Source: an uncultured Ruminococcus sp. (GTDB taxonomy: Bacteria; Bacillota; Clostridia; Oscillospirales; Ruminococcaceae). Taken from it: a DNA stretch of 39,651 nucleotides. The DNA is taken from NCBI GenBank assembly GCA_937910385.1, contig CALEPT010000103.1:1-39651 (forward strand), read 5' to 3'. Of this stretch, positions 23,171-31,693 are shown piece after piece. Numbering within the stretch: position 1 is the first letter of the stretch; each line of letters opens with the position of its first letter. The notes under the pieces were generated by a model, which saw nothing but the letters and a program-made list of their open reading frames with translations, made no database searches and was not told the DNA's origin. A program made the position numbers and the translations under genes.

Positions 23171-24991
23171 ATGGACGAAAGCTTTTCAATCTTCAACATT
23201 TTTACACTTCTGGGCGGACTTGCCTTCTTCCTTTACGGAATGAACGTAATGTCAACCGGACTGGAAAAGCTCACAGGAGGAAAGCTCGAGGTCGCACTGA
23301 AAAAGATGACCTCGAACAAAATAAAAGCCATTCTGCTCGGAATGGGTGTAACCATAGCGATACAGTCCTCCTCGGCAATGACCGTAATGCTCGTCGGATT
23401 CGTAAACTCGGGCATTATGACGCTCGAACAGACTATCGGGGTCTGCTTCGGCTCAAACATCGGAACGACCTTTACCGCATGGATACTCTGTCTCAGTGAC
23501 ATAAAAGACACCGGCAGCGGCGGTATAACGAGCTTTCTGCTGAAATTGCTCAACCCCGAAGCATTCTCGCCCCTCATCGCGCTCGTAGGTATCATCATGA
23601 TAATGGGTGCGAAAAAGAATAAGAAAAAAGACGTGGGGCGCATCCTCGTGGGCTTTGCGGTGCTCATGACGGGAATGACTCTGATGTCTTCTTCTGTCGA
23701 GCCGCTTAAAGAGTCCGAGGAATTCAAAAGTATGCTCACCGCCTTTGAGAATCCTGTACTAGGCGTGCTTGTCGGCGCAGGCTTCACGGGTATTATCCAG
23801 AGCTCCGCAGGCTCTATCGGTATACTTATGACGTTCTCTAAGCTCGATACGCTTACATGGGGAATGGCTCTTCCTATCATCATGGGCTGCAACATCGGCA
23901 CCTGCGTGACAGCTCTGCTTTCTACATTCGGCGTAAGCAAGGACGCAAAGCGCGTTGCGTGGACTCACATACTTATAAAAATTATCGGCACTCTCATACT
24001 CCTGCCTATCATAATGCTGCTGCAAAACTTTGATGGCTTTGCAAACATAATGAATATGACGGTCGGATATGTTGGCATAGCCGTTATGCACACGGTATTC
24101 AATGTTGCTACGACAGTTATGTTCTTACCCTTCACAAAGCAGCTCGTTGCACTTTCAAAATTCATCATAAGAGACGGAAAAGAAAAGCCCGAACCTAAAG
24201 ACAATACTATCGTAGGTCTCGACGATATCCTGCTTAAAACACCTGCCGTAGCGGTAGAGGCGTGCCGCAGCGCAACAGTCCAGATGGCTCTTATAACACA
24301 GGAGACGATTGCCTCCGCGCTGAAAATACTCACCGAATACAACTCTGAAAACGCTGAAAAGATAATCGATAACGAGGATATCATCGATCGCTACGAAGAC
24401 AGGATAAACAGCTACCTCGTCAAGATATCACGCAGCAGCGTCACGGGAAAGGACAGCCGTATGGTCTCGAAGATGATGCACTGTACAGGCAACTTCGAGC
24501 GAATTTCCGATCATGCCGTGAATCTCGTTGAGTCGGCACAGGAAATGCACGATAAGGGCATAGGCTTCTCGCCCGAATGCGTGAATGAGATAACCGTTAT
24601 CTCCGAGGCAGTTGCAGAAAACATCAGCAAGGCTATCGGGGCATATATCTCGAGCGATCTGGCTATCGCACACAAGGTAGAGCCGCTTGAGGAAGTCGTC
24701 GACAGCCTCAGCACAGAACTGAAAAACCGCCATATACGCCGCCTCCAGAACGATGAATGCACCGTTGAGCTCGGATATATCTTCCAGGATATCCTGACGA
24801 ACCTCGAACGCATTTCCGACCACTGCTCCAACATCGCAGGCTGCATAATCGAGACCGACGAAAAGACCAATATCCACGCATACCTGCACGATGTAAAGGA
24901 AAATGATGAAAACTTCCGCAAGGAATATCAGGCATATGCCGAACAGTATTTCCCCCGCCTCACAGGAGGAAGCACTGCTGCCGCTGAATGA
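23171..24991 (+). CDS. Na+/phosphate cotransporter family protein with PhoU-like domain
   Basis: 606 residues. Imports phosphate with sodium across the cytoplasmic membrane. The ATG at 23171 is chosen for AAGGAGA 8 nt upstream. The N-terminal membrane part contains the two inverted Na/Pi cotransporter repeats, each with a QSS signature: AIQSSSAMTVMLVGFVNSG (about 63-81) and GIIQSSAGSIGI (about 209-220). The C-terminal ~250 residues are helical and PhoU-like (ARMVSKMMHC-type and LERISDHCSNIAGC segments), as in NptA/YjbB-like bacterial members, and may sense phosphate status. Length is typical for the NptA/PhoU fusion class. It is monocistronic and probably phosphate-regulated through the repeat array at 23077-23105. 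Confidence 0.95.
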   Translation: MDESFSIFNIFTLLGGLAFFLYGMNVMSTGLEKLTGGKLEVALKKMTSNKIKAILLGMGVTIAIQSSSAMTVMLVGFVNSGIMTLEQTIGVCFGSNIGTTFTAWILCLSDIKDTGSGGITSFLLKLLNPEAFSPLIALVGIIMIMGAKKNKKKDVGRILVGFAVLMTGMTLMSSSVEPLKESEEFKSMLTAFENPVLGVLVGAGFTGIIQSSAGSIGILMTFSKLDTLTWGMALPIIMGCNIGTCVTALLSTFGVSKDAKRVAWTHILIKIIGTLILLPIIMLLQNFDGFANIMNMTVGYVGIAVMHTVFNVATTVMFLPFTKQLVALSKFIIRDGKEKPEPKDNTIVGLDDILLKTPAVAVEACRSATVQMALITQETIASALKILTEYNSENAEKIIDNEDIIDRYEDRINSYLVKISRSSVTGKDSRMVSKMMHCTGNFERISDHAVNLVESAQEMHDKGIGFSPECVNEITVISEAVAENISKAIGAYISSDLAIAHKVEPLEEVVDSLSTELKNRHIRRLQNDECTVELGYIFQDILTNLERISDHCSNIAGCIIETDEKTNIHAYLHDVKENDENFRKEYQAYAEQYFPRLTGGSTAAAE

Positions 24992-25103
24992 AAATCCAAC
25001 ATATAACGCATGTATGATGTGCAAAATATAAAAAAAGCCATCCCATTGTACAATTCTAACAATTTTTTCAATAAAATTTCTTTCTCTTTTTTTCTGAAAC
25101 CTC

Positions 25104-25132
25104 TTGCAAATCACGGAAACTTGTGGTATAAT
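25104..25132 (+). promoter_or_regulatory. Sigma-A promoter of secG
   Basis: TTGCAA (25104-25109), a 17-bp spacer and consensus TATAAT (25127-25132), about 65 nt before the secG start. Confidence 0.82.
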
Positions 25133-25196
25133 AGTAAAGCTAATCGGAATACAACGGTAAAATGCCGTGAAACATAATTTTTCGGAGGTATTTGAT

Positions 25197-25457
25197 ATGT
25201 CACTAATGGAGATAATCATCGGGATTTTAATTCTTGTTTTAAGTATTGTTACGATTATTATATGCCTTTCTCAGGAGCAGAAGTCTCAGGACAGCATGAC
25301 GGCAGCTCTTACAGGTGCAAGCGCAGATTCATTCTACGGTAAAAACGAGGGCAGAACAAAGGAAGCTATACTCAATAAGATAACGAGAACTCTTTCAATA
25401 CTCATTTTCATCGCAGTTCTCGCTGTCAATATAATACCGATCTTCACAGATAAGTAA
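25197..25457 (+). CDS. secG: Protein translocase subunit SecG
   Basis: 86 residues with two membrane helices (about 5-24 and 61-81) joined by a polar loop (SQEQKSQDSMTAALTGAS and FYGKNEGRTKEAILNKIT). This is the SecG topology. SecG assists the SecYEG channel in protein export. The ATG at 25197 follows GGAGG by 8 nt; a GTG 10 codons earlier lies upstream of that site and is unlikely. Next on the same strand is rnr, which reproduces the secG-rnr order common in Firmicutes. A terminator-like hairpin between the two suggests partial termination. Confidence 0.93.
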   Translation: MSLMEIIIGILILVLSIVTIIICLSQEQKSQDSMTAALTGASADSFYGKNEGRTKEAILNKITRTLSILIFIAVLAVNIIPIFTDK

Positions 25458-25463
25458 AAATCC

Positions 25464-25492
25464 GCCCCGTGACGATGTCATGGGGCATTTTT
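25464..25492 (+). terminator. Terminator-like hairpin between secG and rnr
   Basis: GCCCCGTGAC and GTCATGGGGC (one G-T pair) enclose a 3-nt loop and are followed by ATTTTTG. No second clear promoter was found before rnr, so this may attenuate rather than stop transcription. Confidence 0.8.
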
Positions 25493-25561
25493 GTTCAGGG
25501 GACTGCGCTTTGTATTCAGTGATCCCCGGATCCTTCTCATTATGATCTTAAAGGAGCGTAT

Positions 25562-27736
25562 ATGTCAGGAAGAAAAACAAAGAAAAAAATATTATCACAG
25601 AAAAACTCCACACAGCAGAGCGTCGAAACCTATAAAAATAAGATAGTCACTTTTCTGACCAAGCATGACAGAAAAACCATGCAAATTGCACAGCTCGAAG
25701 CTAAATGCCGTACCAAAAAAGGCGGGCGCGCGAACTTTACAAAGGCATTCGGCGAACTGCGTTCTGAAGGCGTTATCATGGTCAAAAAAGGCATGAATGT
25801 TGGGCTCTGTTCGCGCTTCAATGTCTTTACGGGAAGCATCACCCGGCTCAGCCGTACCTTTGGTTTCGCTCTTGCCGACAATGGTACAGAATATTTTATC
25901 CCCGGAAAGTTTATGCTCGGAGCTATGCCCGGCGACCGCGTTCTCATATCAGAAATAGAATCAAGAACAGACGAGCCGGAGGGCGAGATAGTCGATATAC
26001 TCAGCTTCGGAAGTCAGGAGCTCACGGGCGTTATCGAATACGATTACGGTATCCCTTATCTTGTTCCGGATACTGCTTCAAACAGCCATATAGTCATAGA
26101 AACAGAGCAGAGCGTGCAATTTGAAAACGGTGACAAGGTTCTCGCAGAGATAGTTCACCGCGGCCGCCGTCACGCTGAGCACAGAGTCAGGATAGCTTCA
26201 GTATTCGGCAGCTCAGAGCACGCTGCTTCCTGCGCAGAGGCAATACTCACGCTTCACGGAGCACACACTGAATTCCCTGAGGAAGTCCTCAAGGAGGCGA
26301 GAAAGATCTCCGAAGGAGGCGTTCAGGAATACAGCTTGAACAATCGCGAAGACCTCAGAGATATGCCCATATTTACCATTGACGGAGCCGACTCAAAAGA
26401 TCTTGATGACGCAGTGTCTGTAGAAAGATCGGAAAACGGCTGGCGGCTCGGAGTCCACATAGCCGATGTTTCACACTATGTACGGGGCAACAGCGCCCTC
26501 GATAAAGAAGCTATGCTGCGTGGAACAAGCATTTATTATGCTGATAAGGTAATACCGATGCTGCCCAAGGAGCTCTCAAACGGCATATGTTCACTCAATC
26601 CGAACGAAGACAGGCTAACGCTCTCGGCATTCATCGACCTTGATGCCAATGGCGAGATAGTTGCCTACCGCTTCTGCAAAAGCGTTATCCGTTCGCGGGT
26701 CAAGGGTGTATATTCTGAGGTGAACAGCATTCTTTGCGGAGAAGCCTCCCCCGATATGGACGAAAAATACAGCCCGGTCCGCAAAGAGATAATGCTCATG
26801 AACGAGCTTGCAGATATCCTCATTGAAAAGAAACAGCGCCGCCATGCTCCGGAGCTTGATACGACCGAAAGCATTCTGGTCATTGAAAACGGGATCTGCT
26901 GCGATGTTCTTCCCCGTGAAAGAGGAAAAGCGGAGCGTATCATAGAGGAATTCATGCTCACAGCAAACGAAGCTGCAGCAAGGCTCGCTAAAGAAAAGCA
27001 GATACCGTTCGTTTATCGTATACACGAATCTCCTCCCGAAGAAAAGATCGAAAGGCTGCATGAGCTTCTTCCCAGACTTGGTCTGGAGTGTCCCCACTTC
27101 AGAGAATTCAAACCTGTCCATGCAGGTCAGATACTCGAAGAAGCACGTGAAACAGATAAGTTTGAGGCTGTAAACCTCATGGTGCTTCGCTCAATGGCAA
27201 AAGCAAAATATTCTCCCGAGCCACTGGGACATTTCGGGCTCGTGCTTGAGGATTATGCCCATTTCACTTCGCCTATACGCCGTTATCCCGACCTCGCAGT
27301 GCACAGGATCATCACCGATATCCTTGCAGGCTACGAAAAAGAATGGCTGATCAAACGTTACAGCGGGTTCGCTGTTAATGCAGCAGAGCGTTCCTCGGCT
27401 GCCGAACTGAAAGCACTCGCAATAGAGCGTGAATGTGAGGACTGCTATAAGGCAGAATATATGAAAGCTCATATAGGAGAAGTGTTTACTGCAAGGATAT
27501 CAAGTGTTACGGAATTCGGATTTTATGCCGAGCTTTCTAATACTATTGAGGGTCTTATCCACCTCAGAACGCTGCCGGAGGGCGAATATGACTACTCTGA
27601 ACCGGTAGCTCTTACCGAAAAATTCAGCGGAGTTTCCTATACACTCGGCATGACTGTCAGAGTCATATGCTCTGCGGTAAATGTCAGCAGCGGCAGGATA
27701 GATTTCGTGTTGGACAATGAAGAACAGGAGGAATAA
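25562..27736 (+). CDS. rnr: Ribonuclease R
   Basis: 724 residues. A 3'-to-5' exoribonuclease that degrades structured RNA, active in rRNA quality control and with tmRNA in trans-translation. A basic N-terminus (RKTKKKI) and a winged-helix region (about 20-80) precede two cold-shock (OB) domains (about 85-230). The RNB catalytic domain (about 255-590) carries IDGADSKDLDDAV with the metal-binding aspartates 274, 280, 282 and 283. The C-terminal S1 domain (about 635-718) begins at GEVFTARISSVTEFGFYAEL. AAAGGAG precedes the ATG by 5 nt. In many Firmicutes smpB follows; here a lipoprotein gene starts 4 nt after the stop. Confidence 0.96.
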   Translation: MSGRKTKKKILSQKNSTQQSVETYKNKIVTFLTKHDRKTMQIAQLEAKCRTKKGGRANFTKAFGELRSEGVIMVKKGMNVGLCSRFNVFTGSITRLSRTFGFALADNGTEYFIPGKFMLGAMPGDRVLISEIESRTDEPEGEIVDILSFGSQELTGVIEYDYGIPYLVPDTASNSHIVIETEQSVQFENGDKVLAEIVHRGRRHAEHRVRIASVFGSSEHAASCAEAILTLHGAHTEFPEEVLKEARKISEGGVQEYSLNNREDLRDMPIFTIDGADSKDLDDAVSVERSENGWRLGVHIADVSHYVRGNSALDKEAMLRGTSIYYADKVIPMLPKELSNGICSLNPNEDRLTLSAFIDLDANGEIVAYRFCKSVIRSRVKGVYSEVNSILCGEASPDMDEKYSPVRKEIMLMNELADILIEKKQRRHAPELDTTESILVIENGICCDVLPRERGKAERIIEEFMLTANEAAARLAKEKQIPFVYRIHESPPEEKIERLHELLPRLGLECPHFREFKPVHAGQILEEARETDKFEAVNLMVLRSMAKAKYSPEPLGHFGLVLEDYAHFTSPIRRYPDLAVHRIITDILAGYEKEWLIKRYSGFAVNAAERSSAAELKALAIERECEDCYKAEYMKAHIGEVFTARISSVTEFGFYAELSNTIEGLIHLRTLPEGEYDYSEPVALTEKFSGVSYTLGMTVRVICSAVNVSSGRIDFVLDNEEQEE

Positions 27737-27740
27737 TAAT

Positions 27741-28565
27741 ATGAAAAAAACATTGTATGTACTGTCTGCGCTCGTTATAGCAGCCTGCTCACTCACAGGC
27801 TGTGAGAACAAAAAGGTCGGAAACTCAAAGGCAGAAAATGCCGCAGCGACCACGGCTGAAGAGGTGACCGCTGCGTCAACTCTTGAGCCCGACCCGCTTG
27901 CTCCGACAGAGGCGGAGACAACAGCGGAAGCCCCTGCTGTTACAACCGTCGTTACTACAGAGGCTGTGCTCGGAGCCAGAACCGAGATCGTTAATGAAGA
28001 GGAACAGCCCGATCCGCTCGGCGGTGGTGCATTTGAATATAATGCCGACGGCGCAGTGGTTTTTGAGGGCGATTATTCCACTCAGAGCGACCGCGTACTC
28101 CTCTCGGCTGCGCAGGCTTTGTTTGAATCTGCGTGCCGAACCAATTGGAACTATACTGTGGGCTGTCCATACAGCATCGACACAAACAATTATATCGAAA
28201 ATGACTTCGGCTGGCAATATTATCTTATCAACGACGGATACACGACCTCCCTTGCAGATGTAAAGAACGATTATTACAAGGTTTTCAGCGACCGCTATCC
28301 TGCCGATGAGCTTTCAGAGCTCTATCTTGACGGAGATAATGGAGTTTATGCGCTCAGCGCTGACAGGGGAATGAACATTTTTTACTCCTATTCAAAGGTC
28401 ACTGAGATAGGCGAGCGCGGGGGCGATGAGATATTCTTTACCGTTGAGAATTACTACGACGGCTCGGACAAAAGCAGCGAGCCCTACAGCCGAGCCGACA
28501 CCTTTTCCGTTGTGATCGGCAGCGACGGTGTATGGCGTGCAGGTCAGTTCACTCTGCCTTATTGA
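27741..28565 (+). CDS. Putative lipoprotein, unknown function
   Basis: 274 residues. The ATG at 27741 lies 4 nt behind the rnr stop, with AGGAGG inside the rnr end, so the two are probably co-transcribed. A lipoprotein signal ends with LTGC and Cys21. A Thr/Ala/Pro/Glu linker (about 27-88) is followed by a ~180-residue globular domain beginning near FEYNADGAVVFEG. It has aromatic-rich segments (TNWNYTVGCPYSID, DFGWQYYLIND) and ends at RAGQFTLPY. I do not recognise this domain. Its residues and linker resemble those of the other exported proteins here, and it sits where smpB would be expected. Confidence 0.85.
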   Translation: MKKTLYVLSALVIAACSLTGCENKKVGNSKAENAAATTAEEVTAASTLEPDPLAPTEAETTAEAPAVTTVVTTEAVLGARTEIVNEEEQPDPLGGGAFEYNADGAVVFEGDYSTQSDRVLLSAAQALFESACRTNWNYTVGCPYSIDTNNYIENDFGWQYYLINDGYTTSLADVKNDYYKVFSDRYPADELSELYLDGDNGVYALSADRGMNIFYSYSKVTEIGERGGDEIFFTVENYYDGSDKSSEPYSRADTFSVVIGSDGVWRAGQFTLPY

Positions 28566-28597
28566 TACCGAGCCCTTAAGCAGCAGGCAGTTCCTGT

Positions 28598-28642
28598 AAA
28601 AATACCGTTATCGGAGTTTATATACGATAACGGTATTTTTTA
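28598..28642. terminator. Bidirectional terminator between the lipoprotein gene and cysS
   Basis: AAAAATACCGTTATCG and CGATAACGGTATTTTT form a perfect 16-bp stem with an 11-nt loop. A-run and T-run edges work for both strands. It lies between convergent stops at 28565 and 28651. Confidence 0.92.
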
Positions 28643-28650
28643 TACATAAG

Positions 28651-30072
28651 TTATGAAAGCTTATTGATCTCAGTTCCCTGACGGGTTTCCTTGACCTCGT
28701 AGCCGAGTGCAGCTATCCTGTCGCGCAGTTCATCTGCGAGGGCAAAGTTCTTCTCTTTGCGAGCCTCCTTGCGCTGTTCTACAAGGTCGAGCACCTCGGC
28801 AGGGATATCATCTACAGTTGCAGCCGACTGCTCCGCAAGCTCCTTTGCATTGGCAATAAGATCCAGCCCGAGCACCTTGTCGAAATCGGCAAGCAGAGCA
28901 AGCTTTGTTGCGGCGCTGGTTTTTGATTTGAGCACGTCATAGACCGCAGTTATCGCCAAAGAAGTGTTAATATCATTGTCGAGCGCGTCGGTGAAGCTCT
29001 TTCTCAGACGATCAAACTCCGCGCTGTCAATGTCGCCGCTGCTCTCCTGAGTGAGCGGAGCTATCCTCTCGATCAGCTTGTTGTAAGAGGTCACGGCGTT
29101 ATCGAGATTTTCCCACGAGAATACGAGCGACTTCCTGTAGTGCGAAAGCAGGCAGAACCAGCGGTACACCACAGGCTTATATCCCTTTTCTTCGAGGAGC
29201 GAGACCGTCAGGAACTCGCCGCTCGACTTGCTCATCTTGCCGCTGTTTGTGTTGAGGTGGAGAACATGGAACCAGTAATTGCACCACTTATGCCCGAGGT
29301 ACGCCTCGGACTGGGCTATCTCATTTGTGTGGTGGGGGAATGCGTTGTCTATGCCTCCGCAGTGGATATCGAGGTATTCGCCGAGATTCTTCATGCTTAT
29401 GCATGAACACTCAATGTGCCAGCCGGGATAGCCGACTCCCCACGGGCTGTCCCATTTGAGCTCCTGATCGTCAAATTTGGATTTAGTGAACCAAAGAACA
29501 AAGTCCGCCTTATTACGCTTGTTTTCGTCCTCCTCGACTCCCTCGCGTACTCCGACGGCAAGGTCTTCCTCCTTAAAATCGTTGAAAACATAATATTTTT
29601 CGAGCTTGGAGGTGTCAAAGTAGATATTTCCGCCAGCCTCGTAAGCGTAGCCCTTATCCATGAGGGAGCTTATAACGCGGATAAACTCGTCAATATAGGT
29701 AGTCGCAGGAACTACCACATCGGGGGTCTTGATATTGAGCTTTTTGCAGTCATCAAAGAAAGCGTCGGTATAGAATTTCGCTATCTCCATGACTGTTTTG
29801 TGCTCACGCTTTGCACCCTTTAGCATTTTGTCGTCTCCCGTATCGCCGTCGCTCGTGAGATGACCCACGTCGGTAATGTTCATAACGCGCTTCACGTCAT
29901 ATCCGACAAAACGCAGATACTTTTCGAGAACATCCTCCATGATATAGCTGCGCAGGTTACCAATGTGCGCGTAGTGATAAACGGTCGGACCGCAAGTGTA
30001 CATACTCACTCTGCCCTCTTCGTGCGGAACGAACTCCTCTTTTTTATGTGAAAGCGAATTATAAAGCTGCAT
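28651..30072 (-). CDS. cysS: Cysteinyl-tRNA synthetase
   Basis: 473 residues, a class I aminoacyl-tRNA synthetase that charges tRNA-Cys. The ATG at 30072 has AGGAGG 6 nt upstream; a longer frame would run into the preceding gene's ribosome site region. The HIGN signature is at 36-39 and KMSKS at 279-283. Zinc ligands are at Cys27, Cys222 (WHIECS), His247 or 248 and Glu251 (FPHHTNE; the usual FPHHENE has Glu where Thr249 stands, outside the expected ligands). The C-terminal DALR-like helical region ends normally. The gene closes the minus-strand run that includes cysE. No T-box leader is possible in the 25 nt before it, so it depends on upstream transcription. Confidence 0.97.
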   Translation of the reverse strand: MQLYNSLSHKKEEFVPHEEGRVSMYTCGPTVYHYAHIGNLRSYIMEDVLEKYLRFVGYDVKRVMNITDVGHLTSDGDTGDDKMLKGAKREHKTVMEIAKFYTDAFFDDCKKLNIKTPDVVVPATTYIDEFIRVISSLMDKGYAYEAGGNIYFDTSKLEKYYVFNDFKEEDLAVGVREGVEEDENKRNKADFVLWFTKSKFDDQELKWDSPWGVGYPGWHIECSCISMKNLGEYLDIHCGGIDNAFPHHTNEIAQSEAYLGHKWCNYWFHVLHLNTNSGKMSKSSGEFLTVSLLEEKGYKPVVYRWFCLLSHYRKSLVFSWENLDNAVTSYNKLIERIAPLTQESSGDIDSAEFDRLRKSFTDALDNDINTSLAITAVYDVLKSKTSAATKLALLADFDKVLGLDLIANAKELAEQSAATVDDIPAEVLDLVEQRKEARKEKNFALADELRDRIAALGYEVKETRQGTEINKLS

Positions 30073-30097
30073 ATTTATCCTCCTCTTTATTTTTATG

Positions 30098-30472
30098 TCA
30101 GAAATCCCATATGTCAGCGGGAGCATTTTTCAGCTCCAGCCTCGAAAAATACCCAAGCATTACCAGAAACTCAGGGATTATCCTCAGCCCGTCCCGATAG
30201 TATTCGGCAAGCCTTTCGCTGCGTTCACCAATGAATTTATAGTCCTGCGGACAGTCAAAGCTCCACTGCGCAGTCATACTGTTGAATCGCAGCCTGAAAA
30301 AGCCGTCGGGGCTCAGACCATAGTTGTCAATAAGCTCCTTGTGGTCAGTTATGAGCTCGGACGGAGCTGTGATCGCCGTCTCTCCGCTGAACGAAACAAG
30401 TGCGACAAGTCCGGCATCGTTCCTCACGGCGCTGTCAACTGATTCAGCCCCGGGGTGTTTTATTATTTTCAT
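30098..30472 (-). CDS. Small protein of unknown function, tandem paralogue 2
   Basis: 124 residues with no signal peptide or membrane segment. It is clearly homologous to the gene just upstream (30486-30890): both begin MKIIKHP, then share AESV, a beta-rich SFSGETAI/SFDGKTSV segment, a WSFDCPQDYK/WTFVCPADYK segment and a YRDGLRIIPEFL/YRDGMRIISDFL helix. The C-terminus diverges (PADIWDF here). It has GGAGGG 7 nt before the ATG, and that leader is also duplicated from the upstream copy. I do not recognise the family. It lies between cysE and cysS in tight spacing, which suggests co-transcription but does not establish a role in cysteine metabolism. Confidence 0.85.
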   Translation of the reverse strand: MKIIKHPGAESVDSAVRNDAGLVALVSFSGETAITAPSELITDHKELIDNYGLSPDGFFRLRFNSMTAQWSFDCPQDYKFIGERSERLAEYYRDGLRIIPEFLVMLGYFSRLELKNAPADIWDF

Positions 30473-30485
30473 ACTTCCCTCCGTC

Positions 30486-30890
30486 TCAAAGATAGTTTTT
30501 TCCGCTCATTATATCAAGGTGTCTGCGGTATCTCGTAGGAATATTTATTCCAATAACATAGCCTACCTCAAGCAGAAAATCGGATATTATCCTCATACCG
30601 TCACGGTAAAACGCCGTTATTCTCCTGTCCTTGAACGATATATCCTTGTAGTCTGCGGGACAGACGAATGTCCAGTCCGCGCCGCTTTTATCGAAAACAA
30701 TGCGGAAAAAGCTGTCTGTGTCGGTGTCCTTGAAGCCGTTCTGCATTAGCAGAATGTTATGCTCGGGGGACTCATCTATCGGCGCGATAACGGAAGTCTT
30801 TCCGTCGAACGATATGACCGCAATAAGCGGCTCATCGGACTTTATCGCCGCATTTACCGACTCCGCGTCGGGGTGTTTTATTATTTTCAT
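30486..30890 (-). CDS. Small protein of unknown function, tandem paralogue 1
   Basis: 134 residues, soluble. Same family as the 124-residue neighbour downstream; the C-terminal tail RYRRHLDIMSGKNYL is kept here and is nearly identical to a 19-codon remnant found just upstream (30904-30963). GGAGGGACGT leads into the ATG. The proteins have a conserved DxxDG-free core: Lys-rich start, a beta segment ending in APIDE, and the aromatic WTFVCPADYK motif. No enzyme motif is apparent. It could be a single-domain immunity-, SMI1- or SUKH-like fold, by size and the tandem, variable habit only; I would not assign that without structure or profile comparison. Confidence 0.85.
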   Translation of the reverse strand: MKIIKHPDAESVNAAIKSDEPLIAVISFDGKTSVIAPIDESPEHNILLMQNGFKDTDTDSFFRIVFDKSGADWTFVCPADYKDISFKDRRITAFYRDGMRIISDFLLEVGYVIGINIPTRYRRHLDIMSGKNYL

Positions 30891-30903
30891 ACGTCCCTCC
30901 GTC

Positions 30904-30963
30904 TCAAAGATAGTTTTTTCCGCTTATTATATCGAAATGTCTGCGGTATCGCGTCGGGATATT
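30904..30963 (-). pseudogene. C-terminal remnant of a third tandem paralogue
   Basis: Read on the minus strand, 19 codons encode NIPTRYRRHFDIISGKNYL followed by TGA, differing from the intact copy's C-terminus (NIPTRYRRHLDIMSGKNYL) at only two residues. After the stop, the same GACGGAGGGA leader follows. It begins within about 10 nt of the cysE stop codon and has no start codon of its own. This is what unequal recombination or deletion of a tandem array would leave. Confidence 0.85.
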
Positions 30964-30972
30964 TGATCATAT

Positions 30973-31626
30973 TCATATCCGCTCCCCTTTCAGCCGCGCG
31001 ACTTCTTTCCTCAGAGAATCCACCTCTGAACGCAGCCGACAGAGCTCCAGCGAAACAGGATCCGGGATATGCACCTGATCTATCTCGCTCATGACGGAGC
31101 GCACTCGCTTGCCGTTCATCTTAACGACCCGCGCCGGAACTCCCACCGCCGTGCAGTTATCGGGAATTGCATTCAAAACGACCGCATTAGCCGCTATCTT
31201 CACGTTGTTGCCGACTTTGAACGGTCCGAGCACCTTTGCTCCCGAGCCCACGAGCACATTGTTGCCGAGGGTCGGGTGACGCTTGCCCTTATCCTTTCCC
31301 GTACCTCCGAGGGTAACGCCCTGATACAGCAGGCAGTTATCGCCGAGCTCGGCAGTCTCGCCGATAACGACTCCCATGCCGTGGTCAATGAACAGTCCCT
31401 TTCCTATCTTTGCACCCGGGTGTATCTCTATACCCGTGCGGCTTCGTGCTCGCTGAGATATTATCCTCGCTATTGTTACCATTCCATGTATATGAAACCA
31501 ATGCGCAATGCGGTAGCTGCGCACCGCAGTGAGGCTGGGATACGTGAGAAGTATCTCGATAGTACCTCTTGCAGCGGGATCGCGTTCTTTTATGAGTCTT
31601 ATGTCTCTCTTGATATTCCTGAACAA
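30973..31626 (-). CDS. cysE: Serine O-acetyltransferase
   Basis: 217 residues. Acetylates serine with acetyl-CoA to O-acetylserine, the carbon acceptor for cysteine synthesis. The start is a TTG at 31626, 7 nt after AGGAGG; the ATG just upstream is out of frame. The N-terminal helical region is short (about 1-62), as in Gram-positive CysE/EpsC forms. The left-handed beta-helix follows, with HPGAKIGKGLFIDHGMGVVIGET; Asp81-His82 are in the catalytic region and GGTGKDKGKRHPTLG is the family loop. The C-terminal helix ends in RLKGERI rather than the usual CysK-binding Ile tail context, although it does end in Ile. It is followed by the tandem paralogues and cysS on the same strand, a cysteine supply/use cluster. 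Confidence 0.95.
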   Translation of the reverse strand: MFRNIKRDIRLIKERDPAARGTIEILLTYPSLTAVRSYRIAHWFHIHGMVTIARIISQRARSRTGIEIHPGAKIGKGLFIDHGMGVVIGETAELGDNCLLYQGVTLGGTGKDKGKRHPTLGNNVLVGSGAKVLGPFKVGNNVKIAANAVVLNAIPDNCTAVGVPARVVKMNGKRVRSVMSEIDQVHIPDPVSLELCRLRSEVDSLRKEVARLKGERI

Positions 31627-31693
31627 GACATCGCCTCCTGTCGGGTGTTGTTTTTAGTGACTGATGAGCATATCAGCCCCGATGAATATTTTC

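Noticed and set aside
30073..30097. T-box riboswitch before cysS
   Set aside because: Only 25 nt separate cysS from the upstream gene, too short for a T-box; the 67 nt before cysE also lack its conserved antiterminator core.
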